This document shows positions 13,701 to 27,100 of a stretch of DNA of 64,000 nucleotides, piece after piece. Source of the DNA: Mimachlamys varia (Eukaryota > Mollusca > Bivalvia > Pectinida > Pectinidae); NCBI GenBank assembly GCA_947623455.1, contig OX392528.1:56810322-56874321 (forward strand), read 5' to 3'. Positions within the stretch are counted from its first letter, which is position 1; the number at the start of each line of letters is the position of its first letter. The translations under genes were made by a program, and so were the position numbers. A model generated the notes under the pieces. It did not search any database. It saw only the letters and a program-made list of their open reading frames with translations, and was not told where the DNA came from.

Positions 13701-14063
13701 ATCAGGCTAAGATCAATTGAAAATCGGTGATTAAAATAACTGCCGCATGCATACGCGTAGATAATACTAAAAACATTCAAAATATGAACTTAGTGTAATT
13801 AGTTAATATTCAACAGAAATAAATTGATGTTGTTTTCATTCAATGTTCGTATGCGATCAGAGATAGGCAACCGGAAAATCTATTTTTAAAACAATACACT
13901 GTAATTGGGTAAGGTATGTCATATACATCTTATCAATTATCCTTTTGAATAACCCCAGCATTATGCCCCCATGTCTATTTAAACCACATGCTAACCAAAC
14001 CCAAGTTTTATCCAATTAATCGCCAAAAAGCAAGATAATTAAGCATGCAAATATACTTACCAT
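7753..14063 (-). CDS. CML-2: calmodulin-like protein, 158 aa, complete five-exon gene
   Basis: Exons on the minus strand: ATG at 14063-14061 followed at once by donor GTAAGTATA; 9587-9530 (58 nt); 8935-8792 (144 nt); 8261-8019 (243 nt); 7781-7753 (29 nt, ends TGA). The coding length is 477 nt. The N-terminus after Met is an extended Ser/Thr- and acid-rich stretch ([20 protein letters not shown]), longer than in calmodulin. EF loops are [36 protein letters not shown] and [12 protein letters not shown], all consistent with calcium binding; the central linker has MKDSDSEQE, close to calmodulin. The C-terminus is EFLAMMSKS. Intron 1 is 4.5 kb, of which 3.8 kb is a 14-bp minisatellite ending about 23 nt before the exon-2 acceptor. 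The acceptor of exon 2 (TTCAAAG) is somewhat weak and is chosen because it restores frame with the lone ATG. A TATA-like TTATAAAA lies at about 14217-14225 on this strand. Role as a calcium sensor is inferred from the family. Confidence 0.88.
9611..13446. repeat. 14-bp minisatellite, about 274 copies, in intron 1 of CML-2
   Basis: The + strand unit is gtagggtagtcaga with variants at two or three positions (cagag, cggag, caaaa, cagggtc). Units run almost without interruption for 3.8 kb. In the sense strand of CML-2 the unit reads pyrimidine-rich (actaccctactctg) and lacks the AG dinucleotide. Because 14 is not a multiple of 3, the open frame across part of it (10839-11195) is a by-product, not a gene. 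Confidence 0.97.
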
Positions 14064-16894
14064 TTTTAAGGAAATCCCTCTTTTCGCCTACATGGGGCCA
14101 GTTAGTCGTAAACTATATCTAGTCATGAACTGTAGTATTCTTCAGTGTGTCGGTTTTGTACTATTCAATAGTTGTTTTGATATCGGAACGAATCGATTTT
14201 TATGCATGGTTTGGTGGTTTTATAAGCCAGGGTATAAGCAATATGTGGATTGTTTTATATGGTGTGTATATCATTGTTTTTAATTATCTTGTACAGTTGT
14301 GACTAATTCTTTATAGGAACGTGTCTCGTTTCCACTCAGCCGTAATTTAATACTTCGGCTATTGTAAAGTCCGCCGATACGTTTAAAACAGACATACACG
14401 GGGTTGGTGCACGTCACTCACTCGGCAACTGGCAGAGCTTCTGGTGCCAAAGTCTGCAACGACAACAAGATCAAAATAATTAACAATAATGATATGGGTA
14501 CATATAGGGCACGATATTACGCGTTTCAACAATAGCATATCAGAAGAAAAAAACTGAGGTTGGCATTATTTGATTGCATAATGCTGTAATCTAAATTTTA
14601 CGTACCATCGCGTAACTATAAACTGATATTGTTGTGTATTACGTTAATGTATTTTTTATAATTCCATTGGCAATGTTTTAAATCTTTCACGTTGTATAGA
14701 AGTTTTCCATGAAGTCATCAATAATGAAACTCTACAATAACTTCTTCCCATAATTAAGTCATAAAAATGTTCCTGTGACGTCATAAACTTATTTATGAGT
14801 TATGGACGTCTGTTGAGACGCACATAGGATAAAATTGACATGACAGTATGTGATATCAACTAAAACCAAATTAATAATAATGATATCGAGTCGACATCAA
14901 TAACCATCGACTTCTGTGTGTTTATGTTTCAACCAATGAATGCGACCAAATGGATAAAAACTATTCAACATAGAATGTATATCAATGGACGGTATTGATA
15001 AAACTAAAGAAAAAGTGTTAGTCTCCATTGCGTGGTACATGTATCATTGACCTTAAGGACTAGGTACAGGACAATTCAATATGGCGGAGGTGTTTTTACC
15101 AAAACTTGTTATTTTATTAAATACTGCAAAATGCATGACCAAAATAGACCACAAAGTACATTTTGTGATGGAGAATCGATAATTTCAACCATATTTTGGT
15201 ACGTTTGGTGGTTTTTCTGATATTTGATGTTTTATGTCTAAAAACGCGTGCACGTTTGCAGAATACTTCGAAAGATAATAAAAACAATGAATATCATTTT
15301 TTGTTACTTTAATAAACACAGAATGATAGACGAGCCTTCGATTTTTGAATAAATCTCTCTTTCAATTGAAAACCGCAGAATAAGAGAACGTACTCGTCAC
15401 ATGAATGGCAATTTACGTACATTCAGGACACCGATTACATCTGGATCAAATTTTAAAAATTTCCATCGCCGATCGGCAAATTTATGTGGCACGCCGCATA
15501 GCCAAAACAAAAATCTTACCGTCTGCGGTATGACGAGTTATGACATTGTGTCAGATCTCTTAAATCAACATCTTCCCGTAGCATGTAGCGAAAAGTTATC
15601 CTATGCCCTCCATTTTCAACTATTTACTGTTTTAGATATTCATACGCCTTACTTAGAGCCATGGTGAAACATCGACAAAATTAACAATTAAATTGGGTTC
15701 AAGCATGCAGTAAAGGTAAATGCTACTTGGTATATCGTCACAAAGCAAAAACTGCCCGTTCCTATCACGATGAATTGTTTTTAGCGATTGCCAGTTTTCC
15801 ATTTTTGGGCGAATGTATAGCACGTGAAAAGATGTTGTTCGGCACTTCCGGCAGTGTTTTTTAGGTAATTTAATGATTTTGAAAGAATTGTCAACAAAGT
15901 TTAATTTGTGTTGTATAATTTCTGATGGAATTCGTATATATTATACACTTCCGCATGGATCGGACAGTATTAACTCACTGATTATACCGATTCGTTCTCG
16001 GCTTCGCACCTGTCAAACATCGCTAGCGTAAATTGTTGCCATCGTAAACATGTGTGGCAGTTGAGGCACTATGGTATCAAAATACATTTCTCAAACTTAA
16101 TTAGTAATTAGGTAACCGTATCGTAAATGTAAATTACGTTATGTCGGTGTTATTATTTCAATTTTATACCTTTTTTGACACGAAACTTACATTTACATGA
16201 CAAATGACCTATTCAATATAAAATAATGCCCCTATATTGCCCCCACGAGATACAGGTAACTACTTTTACCTGAACTGAAAACAGCATGCAATGGACGACA
16301 TTTTTTAGAGGGGGTACCTGTGTATTTCTCCCTGATACTCTGATTTACAAAACAAAATAGAAATTTTAACACTGGGTTATCATTCTATGAACATTGCAGT
16401 AACTTTGTATTATTTTTTTGAAATGTTTCAAGTAACTATATGAAACATATTTGCGCACTCCCATTTCGATATTATTTACTGAATATTTTTTTCCTAAGTA
16501 CAGATTTTTTCAATTTGGGGGGCTTAATTGCATTTTATATCAATATTTAACATAATGGGATAAAGCTTATGCCATGTATTGGAAGGAAACATTAAAATCT
16601 CAACATTACCATTTTCATCCAGGTAACAACCAATATGGCTGTACCTAGTCCTTAATAGTGACAAGTGAACAGTCATAAATGTGTGTATGAACCATACACA
16701 TGTGTTAAGAAACACACGTTGATGACACGTGAATATGCTGAATGGGATTCACTTTCAGGTTGGGTGAAGTCTATCAGGTCCTCTATTCAGAAAAGAATAA
16801 GCAATTTGCGTCACAAAATGAAAACTAAACACAAGTCGATATTTCTTGACCCCGATGTTCGAACAACTCCACGATCTGCATGAAAACTTGATCA
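14064..16894. other. Divergent intergenic region, CML-2 side
   Basis: Upstream DNA of CML-2. It holds a TATA-like motif on the minus strand (about 14217-14225) and a perfect cAMP-response-type octamer TGACGTCA at 14776-14783, about 0.7 kb upstream of the CML-2 ATG. Small open frames (for example 15401-15667) have no recognisable similarity. No other feature was found. Confidence 0.45.
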
Positions 16895-17965
16895 TTGTGG
16901 AATTACTGGGATTGAAGATGTCTTTTCGATCAAAGCATTTGATTTTTCCACCCTGTACACTACCAAGAAAGGTGGACAATCCAAGAAAGGCGGACAATCC
17001 AAGAAAGGCGGACAATCCAAGAAAGGCGGACAATCCAAGAAAGACGGACTACGATACAAATATATATTAGTGAGGTATCTTGGAACATACTTTGTGATAA
17101 ATACGACAAAATCTAAGAGGAAATATATAGTAAGGATGATTGATGTCCTGGTCGACATTATTTTTGTTAGGAGGAAAGATTTTCCAGCAGACTGTTGGCA
17201 TTCCCATGGGAACAAACTGTGCCCCACTCTTAGCTGATTTGTTTTTGTTTTCATACGAGGCTAAATTTGTGGAAGAGCTTATCAGGACAGGTAAAAAAAA
17301 ACCTTGCCAAGTCTTTTAATTTCACTTTCAGATATATCGACGATGTGTTGTCTATAAACAATAATAACTTTGCTGACCACGTCGATCGTATATATTGACC
17401 CTTCTGAACTTTAAATAAAGGACACACCAGACTCTTCTACATCAGCTGCTTATTTCGATCTCTACTTAAAGTACGACCAATATGGACAGCTTGCTACTAA
17501 GTTATACGATAAACGTGATGATTTCAAGTTTCCAATCATGAACTTTCCATTTCTTTATAGTAACATCCCTGCTTCTCCAACCTATGGTGTTTACGTGCCG
17601 CAGTTGATTCGATATTTCAGGGCTTGCTCTAAATATCGTGGTTTTCGTGATCGATGCCGACTGCTGACAAACAAAGTATGGTAACAACACAAGGATTCGA
17701 GAGATGCAGGTTGATCAGAACTATGGTCGCCATCTTTGTCTCATTGATAACTATCTTATAGTGATATGAAGATGGACGTTTTTTAGTATGCCCATTAGTG
17801 TGTTTACTTGTTGTGATTGACAAGGATACTCGGTTCTCATTTTGATAACTTGATGTTTACTTGGATGTGACAAAGATTTACATGGCGGGTGTCGTCGATG
17901 AAGCAGAAGACACTTACGTTTCCGGAACACCTGGTCTTATTCTCTGGTACATTTGCAAGGGTCTC
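16895..17965 (+). pseudogene. Penelope-like reverse transcriptase pseudogene
   Basis: Read across several frameshifts, the sequence gives reverse transcriptase motifs in the right order: FDFSTLYTT near 16940-16965, GIPMGTNCAPLLADLF near 17200-17240, the catalytic box YIDD at 17333-17344, then KLYDKRDDF and a segment close to YGVYVPQLIRYFRA near 17590-17625. This order and wording fit the Penelope-like RT group as I know it. In-frame stops (for example TGA after DRIY near 17396), frame changes and an internal 18-bp expansion show that it is dead. The last 80-100 bp (around 17888-17965) recur near 23776 and 53404, suggesting a common 3' end. It lies between the divergent genes CML-2 and CML-3. 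Confidence 0.8.
16965..17049 (+). repeat. 18-bp tandem repeat inside the RT pseudogene
   Basis: Unit aagaaaggcggacaatcc, about 4.7 copies. The length is a multiple of three, so it stays open in every frame (DNPRKA in one). It starts directly after the FDFSTLYTT motif and interrupts the RT domain, so it arose by expansion after or during decay. Confidence 0.9.
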
Positions 17966-20900
17966 TATATAAAGCTTTTTTTGTTCATATTTTGTCTCTG
18001 GTTTAATCGATTTTGATTTCGGATTATTTTGTAAACGCTTCGGTATTCTCTAATTTATTTGCACTGTTAAGGACTCACACAACTAAATAATTTACTATAT
18101 GTTATTACTTAACTTTCGCATATATTCACAAATACATGTACAGATATTGGAAAGGCTTCAAAGGATATTTTTGATGAGTTAACTGGCAATTTAGCTCGCT
18201 ACAGGCGTTTGCTTCGGACAACTTGAAATTTACTTGTCAAACAAGTGAAATGGAACGGGAACACTCTTGGATTTTCGACCCCATATCAATTCGCCATATC
18301 ATATCAAAATCTACCAAATGTATACATTATTGTAGAAAAATATCTATAGATTTCATTCAATGCAGAATATGTCAACAATTACCTATTTAAATTACTCACA
18401 ATCACTGTACTTAGCTGGATCAAATTTTCGGTAGGGCTTACAATCGTATGCAACACTTCGTAATAGGCTGATTTAGTTGTGCGAGTTATTTAATAGGGAT
18501 TGACTTGGATAATGCAAAACACATGGCTTTAAGTGATATAATGCATAACGACAGTTTGACCATAACAAATCTGAGGGTTTTGATATTTTTTAAGATCGTA
18601 GAAGAGAAACATGCACACGGAGAAACAAACGACGAAAAAATTGTATATCTTAACAGTAAAGTGGCTGTTATAAATGGTCAACAATTAAAAGTAACTAGAA
18701 CATACATTACACATATATCGGGCATATACCAGATAAGATATATATATAAGTTTTTATCAGCAAGTGAATATAATTATTTAGATAATCATATCTATAATAG
18801 AAAACTTTTTTTTTTTGTGTGTTTTGTTATATTTGATAACAGAAAATAATATTTTATTGTAATGCTTATGTTAGTGTTAAGAAAAACACATTCTATTTTC
18901 GTATAAACTAGTGATCTGTTCCTTTTCTTTTTAATATCTTTTCTTTCAAAACATACAAACATCTGGTTACTAGGCTACTGAAGATAAATCACTTTTCAAA
19001 TGTGCTATCTTCGTTTTTATCGAAAACATGTATTAACCCTGAGGGTTAAAGTAAAAGCAAAATGTTTACACCGAACTTTTGCTGCGATACTATGATATAA
19101 CTCCGGAGCGGAGATTGCATATCTGATGGTAAGGAGGGGGAAAACTCTGGAACAGTTAAGGGCTCTTAGGGGAAATGTTTCAGATAATTAACATACAGTA
19201 TTAATAGGGTTTGTTACTAACCGACTAACAATGAACCAGTGTATCGGAGGGGAAGAGAAGTGGTATAGTTACTCAGGGATGTTATTTCATATATACCTAA
19301 GCCCCGAACTAAACATGAAGGGAAGAAATTCGTGGTGGGATATATAAAGGATGAACAGTTATAGAGGAAGGGTCTGTTGCTTGGTCTATTTTAAAACAAC
19401 AAAAATCTTCCAAATCAACCGTGTGTCCTGATTAATCTGAGATTGTGGAGCCTAACACTACAGAAAGCATGTCGTGAGATACTGGTACTGATAGCTTCAC
19501 GAAGATTGGTTGCTCGACTCTTACAAGTGTTCTCTCCACCACAGCAGCCATAACCACGAAGACGCTAAAATCTCAAGATAAACAGTCATACATTGATATC
19601 ACCTGATTCCCTCCTTCCTGCTTCAATAAGACACCGCCATCTATTTTTGTAAACAGAACACTACATGTGTCGGTTTGTGGTTTTAGGGCGGTGAACATAA
19701 CATTTCTTCAATGCGTCTTTGAGGCATGATTAGTTAACTGTTATATCAAACTGGATTTTACAGAGCACAAAAGGGCTATAGATATTGATAACAAATTTAA
19801 CGGCTGTGATTGTTCTTCATACGGGAGCTATCCGCGCGGGTTCTGTGTATCTAATTAAAACAGTTCGGTTCCATATCACTTCACAGTGTTCAATTATCGA
19901 CTAAACTGCAATACACAAGAAGGCTTTAACCTTTCGAGAAAAGGACTATATTTTGTAAATGGGCCAAAAAGATTTGATATTCTGATATAAAGTACTGAAG
20001 ATTGTTCCTGCCCGATCTTAATTACCAGAATAATTACTTTGTGACCAAGTAAGAAGGACGGACAACTGTGATGTCAGAATCGCCCTAGCCTACGGTGAGT
20101 TGTGGTTTTTTTCTACTTTTAGATACTTTTACTATCAGATAGAGGCAAAACTTACTCTTCATAGATATAAATGTATGTTAATGATTATAGCAGGCCTGTC
20201 TGATGTTTTGCAGCACCTGACTGCTCCACAGGTGAACAGCTGACGGTCATGTGTTAAGCAAATAAAACTAATATATGTTACCACCGCACACTTCGAAACA
20301 GTACGATCTGGGCTTATTTCATTGTCTAAGAGGATTGCAGACTTTTAAAACTTTTCACAGAACTTTTGTTTACAAACTCAACACCTAAACCAGCTTCGTA
20401 TTATGTATGTGTCAAAGGAGACATGTGGCATAACAAATCACATTCGTTTTCACTCCATTGGATTATATGGTTTGTAAACATTGACCGCGAAGCCACCACA
20501 CCTTGGTGTTAACCTGGTAACGCGAGGGCTATGGAGTAATCACCTACATAGGTAAATTAAGTTACAGTTATTTGTTCTGAATGCACGTTGAAGAATTGGC
20601 ATCCTTTCAAGTAATTAGTTTCCATAAGATATGTTTGAGTGCGAAACCATGTATCAGAATTTATATGTACATGCTTACATATTATATATTAATGTGTGTG
20701 TACATGTATGATGTATGAAGTTCATTTTAAGGTATGCGTACATCTCGAAAACTAAAACATAATCATCTATCTGTTAAACAGAAACAAAATCGTTTCATTG
20801 AACACCAATAAATTGTGTGTGGATACACACAGAGTTATGAATCAATTTCAATATGATATATAACAGTTAAAATGCACTGTATGTAAAAAAGTTATTGAAA

Positions 20901-21108
20901 ACAAATCATGCGTTTATCTTATATGCACACTGCTGTTTTTAATCCCCCCCCCCCCCCAGGAGAAAAACTATACTTGTTTGTTTACCAAGCAGCTGAAAAG
21001 TATAATAAAACTTACTTGTTTTACTTCAAAGTTTGTGTGGCGTATTTGCAGATTGAAACGGTGTACATGATGTCTATCTTGAATATCTCTCGATTGATTA
21101 TTTTGCAG
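17966..21108. other. Upstream region of CML-3
   Basis: No second protein family is recognisable; the 114-codon frame at 18505-18849 looks like chance. Two donor-like sites could belong to 5' exons of CML-3. One is ATG at 19136-19138 followed by GTAAGG, the lone-ATG arrangement of the other genes, which would add one extra Met in frame. The other is an exon end at 20094 followed by GTGAGT, which would be untranslated. A run of about 14 C lies at 20944-20957. Confidence 0.45.
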
Positions 21109-24100
21109 ATGGAACATCTCTCACAGGACCAAATTGATGGTAAGTTTACGGCGTGGTGAAATACACTCTAAAATCATCCCACAGAAATATACACTCCTGT
21201 TTGTGACGTAATAAGGCCAGACGCCATAGTTCTCTATGCAGTTCATTAGCTATTAAGGTGCTATACAGCTTGCAGCTCCAAAACGCTACTTTTTAATAGA
21301 GCCTTTCGGCTATTAGTATGCTAGCGTATAGTACAGATACATTTCTCCAATTATAAAGTGAAGTAGAGAAGGGGAAACAGATAGATAGCACGAATGATGG
21401 AACGAGTTAGTTTTTGCCAGTAGAAGAGATCGGACAAAGCTTGGTCAGGATACCTCATCCAGCTTACATAAACTACATAAGTAAGCGATGCCATCTGACG
21501 ACCCTTTTTACTCTATCACTTAAAGCCACTTCCGTTTCTTTTTCCCCCATACTGCCTAGTATACATGTACAACCATTTCCATGTGTATATATACATATAT
21601 ATACTAAGTATACACAGGTCATTATCGTAATATTCCATCAAGTTACGTAACGATTCCTGACAGTCACTGAAAGCCCACATTGTAGGGTTTTACTGTACCA
21701 GATGATAATTTCACATCCTGAAATTTTGAACGTGTGCACTATTTCTCTAATTTATCTATTTGCCATTCATATAACCTTCTGTACATATTTTAGATGTGTT
21801 AATTCGTGGTTTCGATGGTGATGTCTTAAATTTATTAATGAAATGATTAATTTTAGATAGTGTGTTATTAATGAGATTTTTCAATAACATTTTATTCTGT
21901 TAATTATTTTTGTTGTTATCATCATTTCTTTTGCTTGCAAAAAAAAGCTGACTGATTTCTCATCAGATATTATGATTATTATGAATTAATTGATTTTAAA
22001 AAAATCAACCTTTTCCTCAGTTCAGGCAGAAATCAGTGTTGTGACTTTTCCAAATCGAAGCTGCCTATACTTTTACCACTGAATCAGGGCATATTTATTT
22101 ATACACAGAAATAATCTTGTTAATTAAGCATGATAATTTCGAGCAGATACCAGTTTTTTTTATTTGTATAAAGATATATCCGTTTCAAACTGTATCTTAT
22201 TTGTACTCGTATAGTTTATTTTTACATTGCAGACTTATCATATTCAGTTCCGTATCTATTTACGTTAATTTGATTGTGGTTTCCTAAATACACAGGCGAT
22301 ATGTATTGCATCCGTGTGTACAACGTTCATTGTACTGTACGTAGGGCCGTCATAGTTTTCTGCACAAAATATTTCATATTAATTTCATGCATTAAAAGCA
22401 AATTTCTCTATCGCAGCAGATTGCTAGTCGTAAAGACATTTCTCTGATGTGGGTGATTATATTAATTAGATACACTATGAAATCTGAAAATAATTACTAA
22501 ATTTACAGACGTCAGGCCCTATCCTGTAGGTCGTTCTGTATCTTACCAATGATTGTAATTCTGTAGGACACTGCTGGACTTACCCCGATTCTACAATAGT
22601 ATACAGAGGTAAACTCTAATAACGTTGTTCACTTAGATATCTGATTGCTAAGTGTGTTACGTCATCAGTCTATACTAGGCAGGGATAATCTAGTAGTGAA
22701 GCGTAGTAGAGAAATTCTCCATAAAAACTTAGGGTCTGGTAGTCAGTCTTGCACAATACAATTATGTACATTTGTATATAGATGTTTTTTAAATTATTTT
22801 ATTTCAGTAAATCTTCAGATCTTTTTGTCGACACAATTATGTACTAAGCGTTAGTTATACATACTTATAGTACATAGAGGATATCTTACAGTGTCTTCAG
22901 TAATACCAAATCTATTTCAGTAGCACGAGTGAAAAATATTAATTTATCACTCACACGAGTAAAATATGTTTGGTATTACTGAATATATGTAAATATAAAC
23001 TTTATTTATTTTACAACAATTATGAAACAAGTTATCCAACTTATATTTATCACTCTTGTTTGCGCGCGAGGGGTCTTATTGTGGGAGGAAACCGGATTAC
23101 CCGGAAGAAAACCCACGTGGTCGGGCAGGTGACCCCATACCTTTTCACGTACGGTCGGGGAAACGAACCCCGACCGCCTTGGTGAAAGCCAAGTGTGCTA
23201 TCCACTGCACCACCCGACCGCCCAATTATTACTGAAGATACTGTAAAATAATCTGTTTATTTTATTTTTATAGCAAAATCTACCGAGGCAGCTTTCGATT
23301 TTTCCAAAAATCATTTGTTAGCCATGTTTGGTTGGCCAAATCAGAAAAAGTGAAACATATATATCACTAGTAAAAAATATCACTTTTATGGATTAAACAA
23401 TTTTCGATATCACTGGTAGAAATGTAAAAAGCAGTGCTCTTGTATTTATTCGTATATAGCGATGCTGGTATCGATAGCTCGCCAAGGACATGACAAACTT
23501 TTTTTTTTTCAAATTATTGATGATTGGGAACACAACTGATTTAGCTCATGGACTGTCGTCGTTGTTTTTGTTTCGACTTCGTCCGTTGTATCATCTAGGT
23601 CAAGTCATTTATATCTTAAATCATGTATTTTACAACACATTAATTCATAATACATGCTACATGTAAATCAAATTCCCCTCTGTATATATAGTTCGGATTT
23701 TGCCCGTATGTGTTCAGTCTAGAGGACGTTTATATAAATGATCAGTAGTGATATAAACCAACTGTTGTATAGCGTTGTCGTCGATGAAGCCGAAGGCGCT
23801 TACTTCTCCGGAATACCTATTGTCTTATTATCTTGTACTTTTTACAAGCGTATACATGTAAATGTTTCCTTTGTTCATATTTTGTCCCTAGTTTAATCGA
23901 TTTTGAGTTCAGATGATGATTCTGTTTACGCTTGGTTATTCTTGTTTTTTTGTGTATTTATTTTGTAACGTGTAAACGTTTCAACACACATCTTAAACTA
24001 AAGCTGATGAGTTTAAACTAACTATTATGGTTAGAAACTGTAAAGAAATGTTTGCATTAGTAGGCTTTCGTTACATATTGAAATGATATTGTACAAATCT

Positions 24101-27100
24101 AACTTCGTATTCCTGGTGGTAGTTGTAATGTTTCTATCTCCTTTTTTTTTTGCACCACATACAGAAGATTTCTCCAAAAATGATCCAATTATATTTGGTG
24201 AAAGGAAATAACACGATTTTTTGTAAAATATTTTTCTCATTAGATACATTTTTTATGCAGATATTTAAATACAATGATAAATATATAGTTAACAGTAACT
24301 GTAGTTCTTAAGATTCAAATTATGTGAATCTACACGTCTTGCTGGCGTCAATTACTAAGACCGGTTGTCCCGCATTGCGGGTCCGCTTCACAACCTAATC
24401 TTTATTTGACACAGATACTTAACTAGTTTAGATAGCTGAAACAACAAAAATAACTGATCGGCTGTGTGTCAGAGCAGCGAGAATTCACGGTTTTAATGAT
24501 GCCATTTGGAATTCACATTCTAAAATCAAACAGATCGTGTCACTTTTAAACTGTCACAAATAAAAGCCTAATAGGATATCTCCCATACCTGTTTTTTATG
24601 TCCTATACATGTTAGATATGGCCTTTACCTGTTTTTATGCCCTATACATGTTAGATATGTCCTTTACCTGTTATATATGCCCTATACTTGTTAGATATGT
24701 CCCATACCTGTTTTTATGTCCTATACCTGTTATATATGCCCTATACCTGTTAGATATATCCTATACCTGTTAGATATGTCCTATACCTGTTAGATATGTC
24801 CCATACCTGTTATATATATCCTATACCTGTTAGATATGTCCTATACCTGTTAGATATATCCTTGACCTGTTAGATATGTCCTATACCTGTTAGATATGTC
24901 CTATACCTGTTAGATATGTCCTATAACTGTTAGATATGTCCTATACCTGTTAGATATGTCCTATACCTGTTAGATATGTCCTATACCTGTTAGATATGTC
25001 CTATAACTGTTAGATATGTCCTATACCTGTTAGATATGTCCTATACCTGTTTTTATGTCCTATATATGTTAGATATGTCCTATATATGTTAGATATGTCC
25101 TATACCTGTTAGATATGTCCTATGCATGTTAGATATGTCCTATACCTGTTAGATATGTCCTATACATGTTAGATATATCCTTTACCTGTTAGATATATCC
25201 TATACCTGTTAGATATATCCTATACCTGTTAGATATATCCTATACCTGTTAGATATGTCCTATACATGTTAGATATATCCTTTACCTGTTAGATATATCC
25301 TATACCTGTTAGATATATCCTATACCTGTTAGATATGTCCTATACCTATTAGATATGTCCTATACCTGTTAGATATGTTCTATAACTGTTAGATATGTTC
25401 TATAACTGTTAGATATATCCTATACCTGTTAGATATGTCCTATACCTGTTAGATATGTCCTATACCTGTAAGATATGTCCTATACCTGTTATATATGCCC
25501 TATACCTGTTAGATATGTCCTATACCTGTTAGATATGTCCTATACCTGTTAGATATATCCTATACCTGTTAGATATGTCCTATACCTGTTAGATATGCCC
25601 TATACCTGTTAGATATATCCTATACCTGTTAGATATGTCCTATACCTGTTAGATATGTCCTATACCTGTTATATATGCCCTATACCTGTTAGATATGTCC
25701 TATACCTGTTAGATATGTCCTATACCTGTTAGATATATCCTATACCTGTTATATATGTCCTATACCTGTTATATATGCCCTATACCTGTTAGATATATCC
25801 TATACCTGTTAGATATGTCCTATACCTGTTAGATATGTCCTATACCTGTTAGATATGTCCTATACCTGTTAGATATGTCCTATACCTGTTAGATATGTTC
25901 TATAACTGTTAGATATGTTCTATAACTGTTAGATATATCCTATACCTGTTAGATATGTTCTATAACTGTTAGATATATCCTATACCTATTAGATATATCC
26001 TATACCTATTAGATATATCCTTTACCTGTTAGATATATCCTTTACCTGTTAGATATGTCCCATACCTGTTTTTTATGTCCCATACCTGTTAGATATGTCC
26101 TATTCCTGTTAGATATTTCCTATACCTGTTAGATATATCCTTCACCTGTTAGATATATCCTATACCTGTTAGATATATCCTATACCTGTTAGATATGTCC
26201 TATACCTGTTAGATATATCCTATACCTGTTAGATATATCCTATACCTGTTAGATATGTCCTATACCTGTTTTTTTATGTCCCATACCTGTTAGATATATC
26301 CTTTACCTGTTAGATATGTCCCATACCTGTTTTTATGTCCCATACCTGTTAGATATATCCTATACCTGTTAGATATATCCTATACCTGTTAGATATATCC
26401 TATACCTGTTAGATATGTCCTATACCTGTTTTTTTATGTCCCATACCTGTTAGATATATCCTTTACCTGTTAGATATGTCCTATACCTGTTTTTTTATGT
26501 CCCATACCTGTTAGATATATCCTATACCTGTTAGATATGTCCTATACCTGTTAGATATATCCTATACCTGTTAGATATATCCTATACCTGTTAGATATAT
26601 CCTATACCTGTTAGATATGTCCTATACCTGTTTTTTTATGTCCCATACCTGTTAGATATACCCTTTACCTGTTAGATATGTCCTATACCTGTGATATATG
26701 CCCTATACCTGTTAGATATGTCCTATACCTGATAAATAAGTCCCATACCTGTTAGATATATCCTATACCTGTTAGATATGTCCTATACCTGTTAGATATA
26801 TCCTATACCTGTTAGATATATCCTATACCTGTTAGATATGTCCTATACCTGTTAGATATATCCTATACCTGTGATATATGCCCTATACCTGTTAGATATG
26901 TCCTATACCTGATAGATAAGTCCCATACCTGTTAGATATGTCCTATTCCTGTTAGATATTTCCTATACCTGTTAGATATATCCTTCACCTGTTAGATATA
27001 TCCTATACCTGTTTTTATGTCCTATACCTGTTATATATGTCCTATACCTGTTATATATATCCTATACCTGTTAGATATGTCCTATAAATGTTAGATATGT

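Noticed and set aside
18505..18849. 114-codon open frame
   Set aside because: AT-rich, low-complexity C-terminus, no recognisable motif, no splice or promoter context; likely chance.
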